From NCBI GenBank assembly GCA_024687125.1, contig JAILFA010000025.1, positions 21,692-85,691 of the forward strand: a stretch of DNA of 64,000 nt. Reading direction: 5' to 3'. Of the stretch, positions 42,544 to 50,487 are shown in pieces (positions within the stretch are counted from its first letter, which is position 1; every line of letters starts with the position of its first letter). The DNA comes from Lachnospiraceae bacterium. Its GTDB lineage: Bacteria > Bacillota > Clostridia > Lachnospirales > Lachnospiraceae. Position numbers and translations under genes: made by a program. The notes beneath the pieces are model-generated. The model did no database searches. It saw only the letters and a list, made by a program, of their open reading frames with translations, and was not told where the DNA came from.

Positions 42544-43299
42544 GTGATGCGACGCCGTGGAATGCAGAGACGCCGCAGATTTTCGTCGGCAGCCGTTGCT
42601 GTTCTGGGAGCCGCTCTGATCCTCACAGCCTGCGGGGGAGAGGATACGGTGGAAGATGCGGTACCGATCACAGAGCCGATCGGTAAAGATACAAAAACGC
42701 CGGATGCACCGGTCTTTGAAAAGACCGAAGAGGTCGTAAACGACCCCCGGCAGGAAAGCGGAGCGGACGGTGAGATCGATTTCGCCGCGCAGTATGAGAT
42801 CCGTCCCGATATCGTCGGATGGATCTATGTGCCCGGTACCGACATCGACTGTCCGGTGTATGCCAAGGATACGGGGGAAGGCGCGTATCTGACGGACGGC
42901 AGCACCGCGGAGATGATGGATTTCAGCTGTGTCCTGACCGCGCCGGCAGCTGCAGAGGGGGATCCCTTTGCGACACTGTACAACTTTGCGGATCCGTCGT
43001 TTTTTGAAGGTAACGGCAAGATTGTTTATTACCAGCCTTACGGCACCATGATCTACGCTGTGATGGCCGCTTATGAGGCCGACGCAGGGAGCCTTTACAT
43101 CTCCTTAGCCGATGGGAGCGAGGAGGAAAAGCAGGCCTTTCTCGACGACATGAGAGCCCCCGGCATCGGCAAGAACAGCCAGGGCGAGCTCCTTGCGGGA
43201 CTGACCACCCAGAACTTTTTTCTGACCCTCTCCGCCAAAACCGCGGAGACCTCGGAAAAACAGTTCATCGTCACGGGGATGCTCGCGAGTGTGGAATAA
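42544..43299 (+). CDS. Sortase B-like lipoprotein lacking the catalytic residues
   Basis: 251 residues from GTG 42544 (ATG 42547 is equally possible). A lipobox ILTAC anchors it. Residues 85-250 follow class B sortase: RPDIVGWIYVPGTDIDCPVY, GAYLTDGS, a PSFFEGNGKIVYYQPYGTMIYAV strand pair and a final FIVTGMLAS strand. The active site is gone: the loop where sortase B has its catalytic His (YGHN) is replaced by ATLYNFADP without His, and the TLSTC motif reads TLSAKT with Ala231 at the Cys position. It probably serves as a binding scaffold. It directly abuts the LCP gene. Confidence 0.8.
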   Translation: MMRRRGMQRRRRFSSAAVAVLGAALILTACGGEDTVEDAVPITEPIGKDTKTPDAPVFEKTEEVVNDPRQESGADGEIDFAAQYEIRPDIVGWIYVPGTDIDCPVYAKDTGEGAYLTDGSTAEMMDFSCVLTAPAAAEGDPFATLYNFADPSFFEGNGKIVYYQPYGTMIYAVMAAYEADAGSLYISLADGSEEEKQAFLDDMRAPGIGKNSQGELLAGLTTQNFFLTLSAKTAETSEKQFIVTGMLASVE

Positions 43300-43390
43300 G
43301 GAGGAATCCCCACACCGTTATCGTTGTTTCCGGAGCGAAAGCTTCGTAAACATACAGCCACACCTTATCAAAGGAAAGGAGGAATGAAGC

Positions 43391-44068
43391 ATGAAAATGA
43401 CAAGAGTAATGGCAGTGGCGCTTGCCGGCACACTTCTGTTCTCTGTACCCGTGTTCGCGGCTGATTCCAAGACAGCCAGCGACACCGCCGCTCAGGCTGC
43501 GCCCGCTTCCGCCGAGGAAGTGATCGCGAATGCCGCAGGCACAACGGTACAGGCACTGGAGGCGCAGGTAAACGCCGGAGAGTATGTAAGCGTTATGGAT
43601 GCTCTCTATGGCGGCAACATCACAGAGCCCGCCGACGTCAAAGAACCCGGGCAGACCAGCGCATGGGTCAGTACCATCGCCGAAAAGGAAATGATCATTG
43701 GCGGTGTGAAGAAGAAGATCACCAGCGGCCCCAGGAGCCTCACCCAGACAAAACGTAAGGCTGCGAAAGCCGCTGCGAATGCAGCCGGCAAGAGTCTTCT
43801 GAATTGCGGCAAGCTCTTCCTGAAGAACACCCTCGACAGCAACAAGGGTCAGGATATCACGTATCCGCTCCTGCTCAATGGTGGCAAATTCACCCCTCAG
43901 CCTGGTGACTGCCTGCATCTGTACAACACCACCACCGGTCAGTGGGATGAGTTCCCGGCAACCTTCCGCGAGGGCCACTGCGACATCAATATCGCAGCGG
44001 GAACAGATATGAGCCCGTATATCAACGCTTCGGGTGACATCCAGTACTTCGCAGCAAGAAACAAGTAA
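43391..44068 (+). CDS. Secreted protein of unknown function
   Basis: 225 residues with a clear signal peptide (MKMTRVMAVALAGTLLFSVPVFA-AD, cleavage near residue 23). The mature part has an Ala/Ser/Gln-rich segment, a basic stretch QTKRKAAKAAANAAGK near residue 120, and a C-terminal domain with two Cys (one in PQPGDCLHLYN, one in EGHCDIN) that may form a disulfide. No family is recognised. RBS AAAGGAGGAATGAAGC. It is the last gene before the loaP leader, 91 bases after the sortase-like gene. Confidence 0.85.
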   Translation: MKMTRVMAVALAGTLLFSVPVFAADSKTASDTAAQAAPASAEEVIANAAGTTVQALEAQVNAGEYVSVMDALYGGNITEPADVKEPGQTSAWVSTIAEKEMIIGGVKKKITSGPRSLTQTKRKAAKAAANAAGKSLLNCGKLFLKNTLDSNKGQDITYPLLLNGGKFTPQPGDCLHLYNTTTGQWDEFPATFREGHCDINIAAGTDMSPYINASGDIQYFAARNK

Positions 44069-44124
44069 GACAGGTTTTACCAAAAACGACATTCCTTAAT
44101 ATGGTGTGGCAGCCTTAAGGCTCC

Positions 44125-44154
44125 GGCCTGCCGCTTGTATACGGGCGGCAGGCC
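44125..44154 (+). promoter_or_regulatory. Hairpin in the loaP leader
   Basis: GGCCTGCCGC (44125-44134) and GCGGCAGGCC (44145-44154) form a perfect 10-bp stem with a TTGTATACGG loop. No U-run follows, so it is not a simple terminator. LoaP proteins are known to need an RNA hairpin in the 5' leader of their target operon; this one, 80 bases before loaP, is a candidate. Confidence 0.5.
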
Positions 44155-44234
44155 AATCCTGAAAAACAGAGCAGTAATACAAGAACCCAGGCGGAATGAT
44201 CGTCGCCCGAGGGCGCGTCAGGAAGGAGGGGGAC

Positions 44235-44804
44235 ATGACACCGGAAAGACCGGGAGAAGAACAGCACATCCCGGATGGCGAACCGCGCCTTTGGTATGTC
44301 CTCTGGTCCACCTGCCGGAACGAAGAGAGCCTGCTGGAAAAGGTTCATGATAAGGTTCCGGCGGAGCTGTATGACGAAGTCTGGCTTCCCAGGCGCGAAG
44401 AATTCCGCGTTGTCCGCGGCGAAGAAAAACGTCTGGAAACGCCGCTGTTCAAGGGCTATCTTTTTATCCGTGCCCGCGCAGAAGATCTGCATGACATCCA
44501 CTGCAGACTGAAGAAAGAAAAAGAATATCTCGGCATCCTCAAGTGCGAGGATGATTTTGTTTCACTCAGTGAATTTGAGGAGAAGTTAATAGACAGATTG
44601 ACCAGTCACCGCAGAAAGAGCGCAGGACAGTCCGTCGGCGTGATCCGGCAAGGCGTCCTGCATATCCTCGACGGCCCGCTGGTCGGTTTGGAACCATATA
44701 TCAAAAAGATCGACCGCCACAAACGCAAAGCGTGGCTTGAAATGGAAATATTCGGACAGCATCGCCGGTTCCCTGCGGCGTTGGAGATAGTGGAGAAGAC
44801 ATAA
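44235..44804 (+). CDS. loaP: LoaP/NusG-like transcription antiterminator
   Basis: 189 residues. The NGN domain reads LWYVLWSTCRNEESLLEKV, EVWLPRREEFRVVRGEEKRLETPLFKGYLFIRA, and the C-terminal KOW domain GQSVGVIRQGVLHILDGPLVGLEPYIKKIDRHKRKAWLEM. The KGYLFI motif and the R/K-rich KOW are as in LoaP and UpxY proteins, which bind RNA polymerase and let it read through terminators of long polysaccharide or antibiotic operons. The start at 44235 was chosen for its GGAAGGAGGGGGAC ribosome site. An intrinsic terminator immediately after the gene would be its nearest target. Confidence 0.88.
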   Translation: MTPERPGEEQHIPDGEPRLWYVLWSTCRNEESLLEKVHDKVPAELYDEVWLPRREEFRVVRGEEKRLETPLFKGYLFIRARAEDLHDIHCRLKKEKEYLGILKCEDDFVSLSEFEEKLIDRLTSHRRKSAGQSVGVIRQGVLHILDGPLVGLEPYIKKIDRHKRKAWLEMEIFGQHRRFPAALEIVEKT

Positions 44805-44833
44805 AAACAGGAGCCGCGAGGCTCTTGTTTTTT
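44805..44833 (+). terminator. Intrinsic terminator between loaP and the biosynthesis genes
   Basis: AAACAGGAGCC (44805-44815), loop GCGA, GGCTCTTGTTT (44820-44830) and a six-base U-run form a near-perfect 11-bp terminator stem. About 18 kb of polysaccharide genes on the same strand follow, so they would need a new promoter or processive antitermination. Confidence 0.85.
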
Positions 44834-44873
44834 GAGGAGGAGAAGAAGTTCATACGATGCGGGAAGATTTGAG

Positions 44874-46838
44874 ATGGACAATAGCTTAAGTGCGATTAGC
44901 ACGATGACTTTGCCTAAACGAATAAACCTGTTTGTACCGGGACGCCTGTGCCTGTTCGGGGAACACTCCGATTGGGCAGGATCGTATATGATGACAAACG
45001 CCGATCTGGTCGAGGGTCAGGCGATCGTCACAGGCATCAATCTTGGCATCCACGCTACGGCAGAAGCTTCGGAACTCTTTGAGATTACCTCCATCAACGA
45101 AGAAGATGAGGAGGTGTCCTTCTCCTCTCCTATGGACGCAGGGGCGCTGAGAACAGAAGCAATGAAGCCATTCCTGTTCTCTTATTGCTGCGGCGTAGCG
45201 TCTTACATGCGCGAGAACTACCACGTCGGCGGTGTGAGAATCGTTATTTCCGATGTCACGCTGCCAATGAAGAAGGGGTTAAGCTCTTCCGCTGCTGTGT
45301 GCGTACTCGTCGCGAAAGCATTTAATGAACTGTATTCTCTCCGCATCTCCACACGGGGACTCATGCAGATCGCATACCGGGGCGAACTTCTCACGGGCTC
45401 ACGGTGCGGAAGACTCGACCAGGCCTGCGCCTATGGCGAGCGTCCGGTTCTCATGCACTTCTCCCAAAATGAGATTGATGTGGAAACGATGCGTGTCGGA
45501 CAGACATTCCATTATGTGATTGCTGACCTTTGCGCGGGTAAGGATACCAAGAAGATACTGGCATACCTAAACAAGGCTTATCCTTTCGCTACCAACGATA
45601 CAGACGCAGCAGTTCAGGAGGCGCTGGGTCCTGACAATCATAAGATCATAGCTCATGCCCGGGAAGCCATCGAGCGAGGGGATGCAGTCAGACTTGGTCA
45701 GCTTATGTTCGAAGCGCAGGAACTGTTCGACAGGAAGGTCGCTCCGGCCTGCCCCGATGAACTGACCTCCCCGGTACTGCACAGCGTATTGAACGACCCG
45801 AAGATCCGGGACTGGATCTATGGAGCAAAAGGCGTAGGCAGCCAGGGCGACGGAACCGTACAGCTCCTTGCCCGGGATAAAAAGTCACAGCTGGCGCTGG
45901 TCGATTACCTGAACAACGAGCGCCATATGGAAGCCTTTGCATTTAGACTGAATGCCGGCGGCAAGATCAAGAAGGCCGTCATACCGATCGCCGGAAACGG
46001 CACGAGGATGTTCCCAGAAACCTTCTTTATCAAAAAGGCCATGCTTCCGGTGATGGATGAAAGCGGAACCGTGAAACCGGCCTTACTGTACATGCTCGAA
46101 GAGCTGGTGGCCTGTGAGATCGAGGATATCTACCTGATCGTGGGCGCAGATGAGGTGGAGTACTACGAGCATCTGTTCCATTTTGACTATGATGAGGAAT
46201 ACCGCTCCAAGCTCCCGGAAAACGTCAGAGATTACTATAAAGAGATCTTTGAGATCGGCCAGCGGGTCAGCCTTGTGGTGCAGGAAGAAAAGAAGGGCTT
46301 CGGACACGCTGTCTATCAGGCGCGGAAGTATCTGAACAACGAGCCCGCGGTCCTGCTGCTGGGAGACTTCCTGTACAAGTCAAACCTGGAACTGTCCTGT
46401 ACACAGCAGACGATCAACGCATACAACAAATCCGGCGGCAAAGCGGTCGTAAGCGTAAAGGTCGTGCCCGTTTCCGATTCCAGGCACTACGGCATCATCC
46501 ACGGCGTATTCCGAAGTGACCGGTCGTATATCCTGGATGTTGACGCCATGGTTGAAAAACCCGATGAAGAGTACGCAAAAGAAAATCTTCTGGTGGAAGG
46601 AAAGTGCTATGCGACGTTCGGCTCCTATGTGCTGACGGATGACGTATTCGAATACCTGGAGCACCAGATTAAAGAAAATGAGGCCAACAGAGAGCACAGC
46701 GAGATCGACCTCACAAAGGCCCTTATGAATGCCGCGAAGAACGGAAATCTGGTCGGTGTGGATATCGACGGCACCAGCTATGACGTGGGACTGCCGAAGA
46801 TGTATTATAAGACGTTCTGTGCGTTTGGGAAAGAATGA
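44874..46838 (+). CDS. Fusion of a GHMP sugar kinase and a UTP-sugar-1-phosphate uridylyltransferase
   Basis: About 654 residues from ATG 44874 (ATG 44904 is also possible). The first 345 residues are a GHMP kinase: PGRLCLFGEHSDWAG (sugar-binding motif 1), LPMKKGLSSSAAV (ATP loop) and GAKGVGSQGDGTVQ (motif 3). From about residue 364 the chain is a GalU-type nucleotidyltransferase: KKAVIPIAGNGTRMFPETF, KAMLPVMDESGTVKPALLYMLEEL, LLLGDFLYKSN and AMVEKPDEEYA. Phosphorylation and uridylylation of one sugar by one polypeptide is predicted, galactose or glucose being likely given the glf and galE genes that follow. Confidence 0.88.
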   Translation: MDNSLSAISTMTLPKRINLFVPGRLCLFGEHSDWAGSYMMTNADLVEGQAIVTGINLGIHATAEASELFEITSINEEDEEVSFSSPMDAGALRTEAMKPFLFSYCCGVASYMRENYHVGGVRIVISDVTLPMKKGLSSSAAVCVLVAKAFNELYSLRISTRGLMQIAYRGELLTGSRCGRLDQACAYGERPVLMHFSQNEIDVETMRVGQTFHYVIADLCAGKDTKKILAYLNKAYPFATNDTDAAVQEALGPDNHKIIAHAREAIERGDAVRLGQLMFEAQELFDRKVAPACPDELTSPVLHSVLNDPKIRDWIYGAKGVGSQGDGTVQLLARDKKSQLALVDYLNNERHMEAFAFRLNAGGKIKKAVIPIAGNGTRMFPETFFIKKAMLPVMDESGTVKPALLYMLEELVACEIEDIYLIVGADEVEYYEHLFHFDYDEEYRSKLPENVRDYYKEIFEIGQRVSLVVQEEKKGFGHAVYQARKYLNNEPAVLLLGDFLYKSNLELSCTQQTINAYNKSGGKAVVSVKVVPVSDSRHYGIIHGVFRSDRSYILDVDAMVEKPDEEYAKENLLVEGKCYATFGSYVLTDDVFEYLEHQIKENEANREHSEIDLTKALMNAAKNGNLVGVDIDGTSYDVGLPKMYYKTFCAFGKE

Positions 46839-46850
46839 GAAGGAAATCAC

Positions 46851-47186
46851 ATGGAAGAGAAGATTTACACAATAGAAGAGATAAAAGAGAAGATCGACCC
46901 TATTGCTGTCAAATACCACTTACATGCGGTATTTATCTTTGGATCCTATGCAACAGGAACAGCAACATCTGCAAGTGACATAGATTTCATTGTTGATACG
47001 ACCGGTAGCAAGATCAACAGTCTGCTTGAACTGGGTGGATTGTATAGCGAATTGGAAGAGACGTTTTGCAAGCGCATAGATATGATCACATTACGATCGC
47101 TGGAGCAACCGACAACAATGCAGAGCGATATCGAGTTTAGAACCAGAGTAACCAAAGAGAGGATAAACCTTTATGAAGCAGCTTGA
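46851..47186 (+). CDS. mntA: MNT-type nucleotidyltransferase antitoxin
   Basis: 111 residues. The minimal nucleotidyltransferase motif GSYATGTATSASDIDFIVD (G-S-x10-D-x-D) is complete. In MntA/HepT modules this enzyme adds AMP groups to a tyrosine of the HEPN toxin and silences it. It overlaps the HEPN gene by 14 bases. RBS GAAGGAAATCAC. The pair is inserted between the GHMP kinase fusion and glf. Confidence 0.9.
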   Translation: MEEKIYTIEEIKEKIDPIAVKYHLHAVFIFGSYATGTATSASDIDFIVDTTGSKINSLLELGGLYSELEETFCKRIDMITLRSLEQPTTMQSDIEFRTRVTKERINLYEAA

Positions 47187-47538
47187 TAGCAGCAGGCTGA
47201 AGCATATTGTAGATTATTGCGATGAGATAAGTAATACAGTTGCAAGATACGGTAATGCTTTTTCAATCTTTGAATCTGATTCTGATTATCAGAAATCAGT
47301 AGCGTTTTCTGTGCTTCAGATAGGTGAATTATGTGCTGGACTATCAGATGAGTTCAGAACAGCAACATCTTCGCAGATGCCATGGCAGTCAATTAAGGGA
47401 ATGCGAAACATAGTTGTTCATAATTATGGAAGCGTAGACAGAGTTATTCTGTGGAATCCAGTGAATTCTGACATTCCGAAGCTTAGGGAGTTCTGTTTAG
47501 AGCAGATCAGAATTGTAGATGAGGAGTCTGAGAGTTAA
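47173..47538 (+). CDS. hepT: HepT-type HEPN toxin (RNase)
   Basis: 121 residues of DUF86. The catalytic and target motif R-x4-H-x-Y is exact in RNIVVHNY (about residues 78-85). HEPN proteins of this group cut RNA unless AMPylated by the neighbouring MntA. It is less GC-rich than the surrounding capsule genes, in keeping with independent acquisition. Confidence 0.9.
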   Translation: MKQLDSSRLKHIVDYCDEISNTVARYGNAFSIFESDSDYQKSVAFSVLQIGELCAGLSDEFRTATSSQMPWQSIKGMRNIVVHNYGSVDRVILWNPVNSDIPKLREFCLEQIRIVDEESES

Positions 47539-47583
47539 TGGTGGCAGGCACTGGTTCTGTGAGTTTGGGAAAGAATAAAAGCG

Positions 47584-48705
47584 ATGGGAAGCATTGGGAA
47601 GATCGAGAATAATAAGACCTATGATTATCTCATAGTAGGCGCGGGATTATTTGGCGCCGTATTTGCGCGAGAAGCGACAGACAGAGGGTATAAATGTCTG
47701 GTGATCGACAGACGATCCCATATCGCTGGAAATATCTACTCGGAACCCGTTGAAGGCATTCAGGTCCATAAGTATGGACCTCATATCTTTCACACGGATA
47801 ATGAGGAAGTGTGGGAATATGTCAATCGCTTCACAAAGTTCAACCACTTCAGATATGAGCCGGTAGCCAACTATAAAGGCGAGCTGTATAACCTTCCCTT
47901 CAACATGAACACATTCCACCAGATGTGGGGCGTGAATACTCCGGAGGAAGCACAAGCCAGAATTGACGAACAGAGGGCGGAGATCAAGGGAGCACCCCGA
48001 AATCTCGAAGAACAGGCGATCAGCCTGGTCGGAAGAGACATCTACGAGAAGCTGATCAAAGAATATACCGAAAAACAATGGGGCAGAGACTGTAAAGAGT
48101 TACCTGCCTTTATTATCCGCCGCCTGCCGGTACGCATGCGTTTCGATAACAACTACTTCAATCATCCCTATCAGGGCATTCCTGTCGGAGGGTATACCCG
48201 AATGGTCGAGAGGATGCTCAAGGGGATCGAGGTACGATTAAACACGGAGTATAAGGCCGGTGAGATCAACGCCGGAAAAACCGTCTATACCGGCCCGATC
48301 GACGCATATTACGGCTATCGTTTCGGAGCACTGGAATACAGAAGCCTGCGGTTCGAAACGGAGGTACTTGATAAGCCCAATTATCAGGGCTGTGCGGGAA
48401 TGAACTTTACTTCTCACGAAGTACCCTACACAAGAATTGTTGAGCATAAGCATTTCGAGTTTCAGGATGACAGCAATCCGAAGACCGTGATCACCAGGGA
48501 ATACAGTAAGGACTGGCAGCCCGGTGACGAACCGTATTACCCGGTGAATGATGCAAAGAACCAGGAACTGTTTCAGCGGTATGAAGGACTCGGAAAAAAA
48601 GAAGCCGGCGTCATCTTTGGCGGAAGACTCGGTGAGTATAAGTATTATGACATGGATAAAGTGATAGCAAGAGCGCTTGAGGTTGTGAGAGAGGAGCTGA
48701 AATAA
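47584..48705 (+). CDS. glf: UDP-galactopyranose mutase
   Basis: 373 residues, standard length. FAD-binding YDYLIVGAGLFGAVFAREA at the N-terminus, HKYGPHIFHTDN, and EKQWGRDCKELPAFIIRRLPVR with the catalytic arginine region are Glf signatures. The enzyme converts UDP-Galp to UDP-Galf for the polymer. It starts 45 bases after hepT and ends two bases before galE. Confidence 0.97.
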   Translation: MGSIGKIENNKTYDYLIVGAGLFGAVFAREATDRGYKCLVIDRRSHIAGNIYSEPVEGIQVHKYGPHIFHTDNEEVWEYVNRFTKFNHFRYEPVANYKGELYNLPFNMNTFHQMWGVNTPEEAQARIDEQRAEIKGAPRNLEEQAISLVGRDIYEKLIKEYTEKQWGRDCKELPAFIIRRLPVRMRFDNNYFNHPYQGIPVGGYTRMVERMLKGIEVRLNTEYKAGEINAGKTVYTGPIDAYYGYRFGALEYRSLRFETEVLDKPNYQGCAGMNFTSHEVPYTRIVEHKHFEFQDDSNPKTVITREYSKDWQPGDEPYYPVNDAKNQELFQRYEGLGKKEAGVIFGGRLGEYKYYDMDKVIARALEVVREELK

Positions 48706-48707
48706 CG

Positions 48708-49685
48708 ATGGGAAAGATCCTGGTCTGCGGAGGAGCCGGATACATAGGCTCACACATCAATAAAATGCTTCATCGGCAAGGCTATGAGACCGTAGTTTTC
48801 GACAACCTCGTTTATGGACATAAAGAGGCAGTCAAATGGGGAGAATTGGTTGTCGGAGATCTCGCGGATCAGAAGACTTTGGATGATCTGTTCAGCAGGT
48901 ACGATTTTGACGCCGTTTTCCACTTTGCCGCATACGCCTATGTGGGAGAGAGTGTTGATAACCCTGAGAAGTATTATTACAACAATGTTTCGAACACTTT
49001 GAACCTTCTCCATGCCATGAAAGAGCATGGTGTGAATAAGATCATCTTCAGCAGTACATGCGCAACGTACGGCGAACCGGAGCGTGTACCAATCACGGAG
49101 GACATGCCTCAGAATCCTATCAATCCATACGGCGCTACAAAGCTCATGGTCGAGAGGATCTTTAAGGATTACAGCCACGCTTATGGATTACAGTTTGTAG
49201 TACTTCGCTATTTCAACGCTGCCGGAGCAGATCCGGACGGGGAGATCGGCGAAAGCCATGATCCAGAAACGCACATCATCCCGCTGGTATTGGACGCTGC
49301 ATCAGGCTTAAGACCGGATGTTAAAGTATTCGGTACGGATTACGACACACCGGATGGCTCCTGTGTGAGAGACTATATACATGTAACCGACCTTGCTTCC
49401 GCGCATTTACTGGCGCTTACCTATCTTGAAAACGGTGGCCGGTCAGATTTCTTTAACCTTGGAAACGAGAAAGGTACAAGCGTATTGGAAGTGGTTGAAA
49501 GTGTCAGAAGGGTGACAGGAAGAGAGTTTCATGCTGTGCTCACGGATCGTCGCCCTGGCGACCCTGCAAAACTTGTTGGAGCGAGCTCAAAAGCAAAGGA
49601 AGTACTGGGCTGGAAGCCTGCGTTTGAAGATATAGACACAATTGTTTCTCATGCATGGAAATGGCATGAGAAGAAAGAGTATTAA
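48708..49685 (+). CDS. galE: UDP-glucose 4-epimerase
   Basis: 325 residues. NAD-binding GGAGYIGSHINK, catalytic SSTCATYG and NPYGATKLMVE (Y-x3-K), and YFNAAGADPDGEIGE are intact GalE motifs. It supplies UDP-galactose for Glf and the glycosyltransferases. AATAACG separates it from glf by two bases. Confidence 0.96.
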   Translation: MGKILVCGGAGYIGSHINKMLHRQGYETVVFDNLVYGHKEAVKWGELVVGDLADQKTLDDLFSRYDFDAVFHFAAYAYVGESVDNPEKYYYNNVSNTLNLLHAMKEHGVNKIIFSSTCATYGEPERVPITEDMPQNPINPYGATKLMVERIFKDYSHAYGLQFVVLRYFNAAGADPDGEIGESHDPETHIIPLVLDAASGLRPDVKVFGTDYDTPDGSCVRDYIHVTDLASAHLLALTYLENGGRSDFFNLGNEKGTSVLEVVESVRRVTGREFHAVLTDRRPGDPAKLVGASSKAKEVLGWKPAFEDIDTIVSHAWKWHEKKEY

Positions 49686-49750
49686 GCCTTAAAAGGCAAG
49701 AAATATCAATCAATTCTATTAACAGGCTCGCAGAGAGAGGAGAACCTGAA

Positions 49751-50485
49751 GTGGCCAGCAAGACCAAGTTATCCAAAGAAGAACGGGAAACAAAGATAAA
49801 CAACACAAAGCCTATGGGAGATAAGTCCTTAAGAAAGGACTATCGTTATAACATGAAGGCTATCTACGAGAAGAAGAGCAGGGGCTATAAGGTTGTCAAG
49901 CGGGCCTTTGACATTGTTTCATCCGGTCTTGCGCTGATCATCCTGTCCCCTGTTTTTTTATGCACTGCCATAGCCATCAAGCTTGAAGACGGCGGACCGG
50001 TGTTTTTCCATGCAGACAGGTTCGGAAAAGACATGAGCCATTTCAAGATGCACAAGTTCCGGTCCATGGTGGTTGATCCGGATGGGAGCAAGCTGAAGGC
50101 TCTCATGAAAGCAAATGAGATGGACGGACATACCTTTAAGATCAAGGACGATCCGCGGATCACAAAAGTCGGAAAGTTTATCAGGAAGACGAGCATAGAC
50201 GAGCTGCCTCAGCTTTGGAACATCTTTGTCGGTGAGATGAGTGTCGTGGGTCCCAGACCGATCATCACGTTTGATATGAGCAGCTGGGATGAATACGATA
50301 TGCAGCGCTGGATCGTGCAGCCCGGCCTGACCTGTATCTGGCAGATCAGCGGCAGGGCTGATGTAACATGGAGTGAATGGGTCGAGATGGATTTTGATTA
50401 TATTGAGAAAATGAGCTGCTGGGAGGATCTGAAGCTTATATTCGGAACGATACCAGCAGTGCTGAAGGGTGAAGGGGCGTATTAA
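49751..50485 (+). CDS. Undecaprenyl-phosphate sugar phosphotransferase (priming transferase)
   Basis: 244 residues from a GTG after GAGAGGAGAACCTGAA. After a basic 55-residue start, VKRAFDIVSSGLALIILSPVFLCTAIAIKLEDGGPVFF is the re-entrant membrane helix and start of the bacterial sugar transferase domain (PF02397). KMHKFRSM, KDDPRITKVGKFIRKTSIDELPQLWNIFVGEMSVVGPRP and GLTCIWQISGR follow. It is a short WbaP/WcaJ-like PGT without the long N-terminal membrane domain. It starts repeat-unit synthesis by moving a sugar-1-phosphate to undecaprenyl phosphate. Confidence 0.95.
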   Translation: MASKTKLSKEERETKINNTKPMGDKSLRKDYRYNMKAIYEKKSRGYKVVKRAFDIVSSGLALIILSPVFLCTAIAIKLEDGGPVFFHADRFGKDMSHFKMHKFRSMVVDPDGSKLKALMKANEMDGHTFKIKDDPRITKVGKFIRKTSIDELPQLWNIFVGEMSVVGPRPIITFDMSSWDEYDMQRWIVQPGLTCIWQISGRADVTWSEWVEMDFDYIEKMSCWEDLKLIFGTIPAVLKGEGAY

Positions 50486-50487
50486 GA

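Noticed and set aside
44857..44889. Ten-codon ORF before the GHMP kinase fusion
   Set aside because: It has a GAGGAGG site upstream but no informative codons; it most likely arises by chance from the ribosome site of the main gene.
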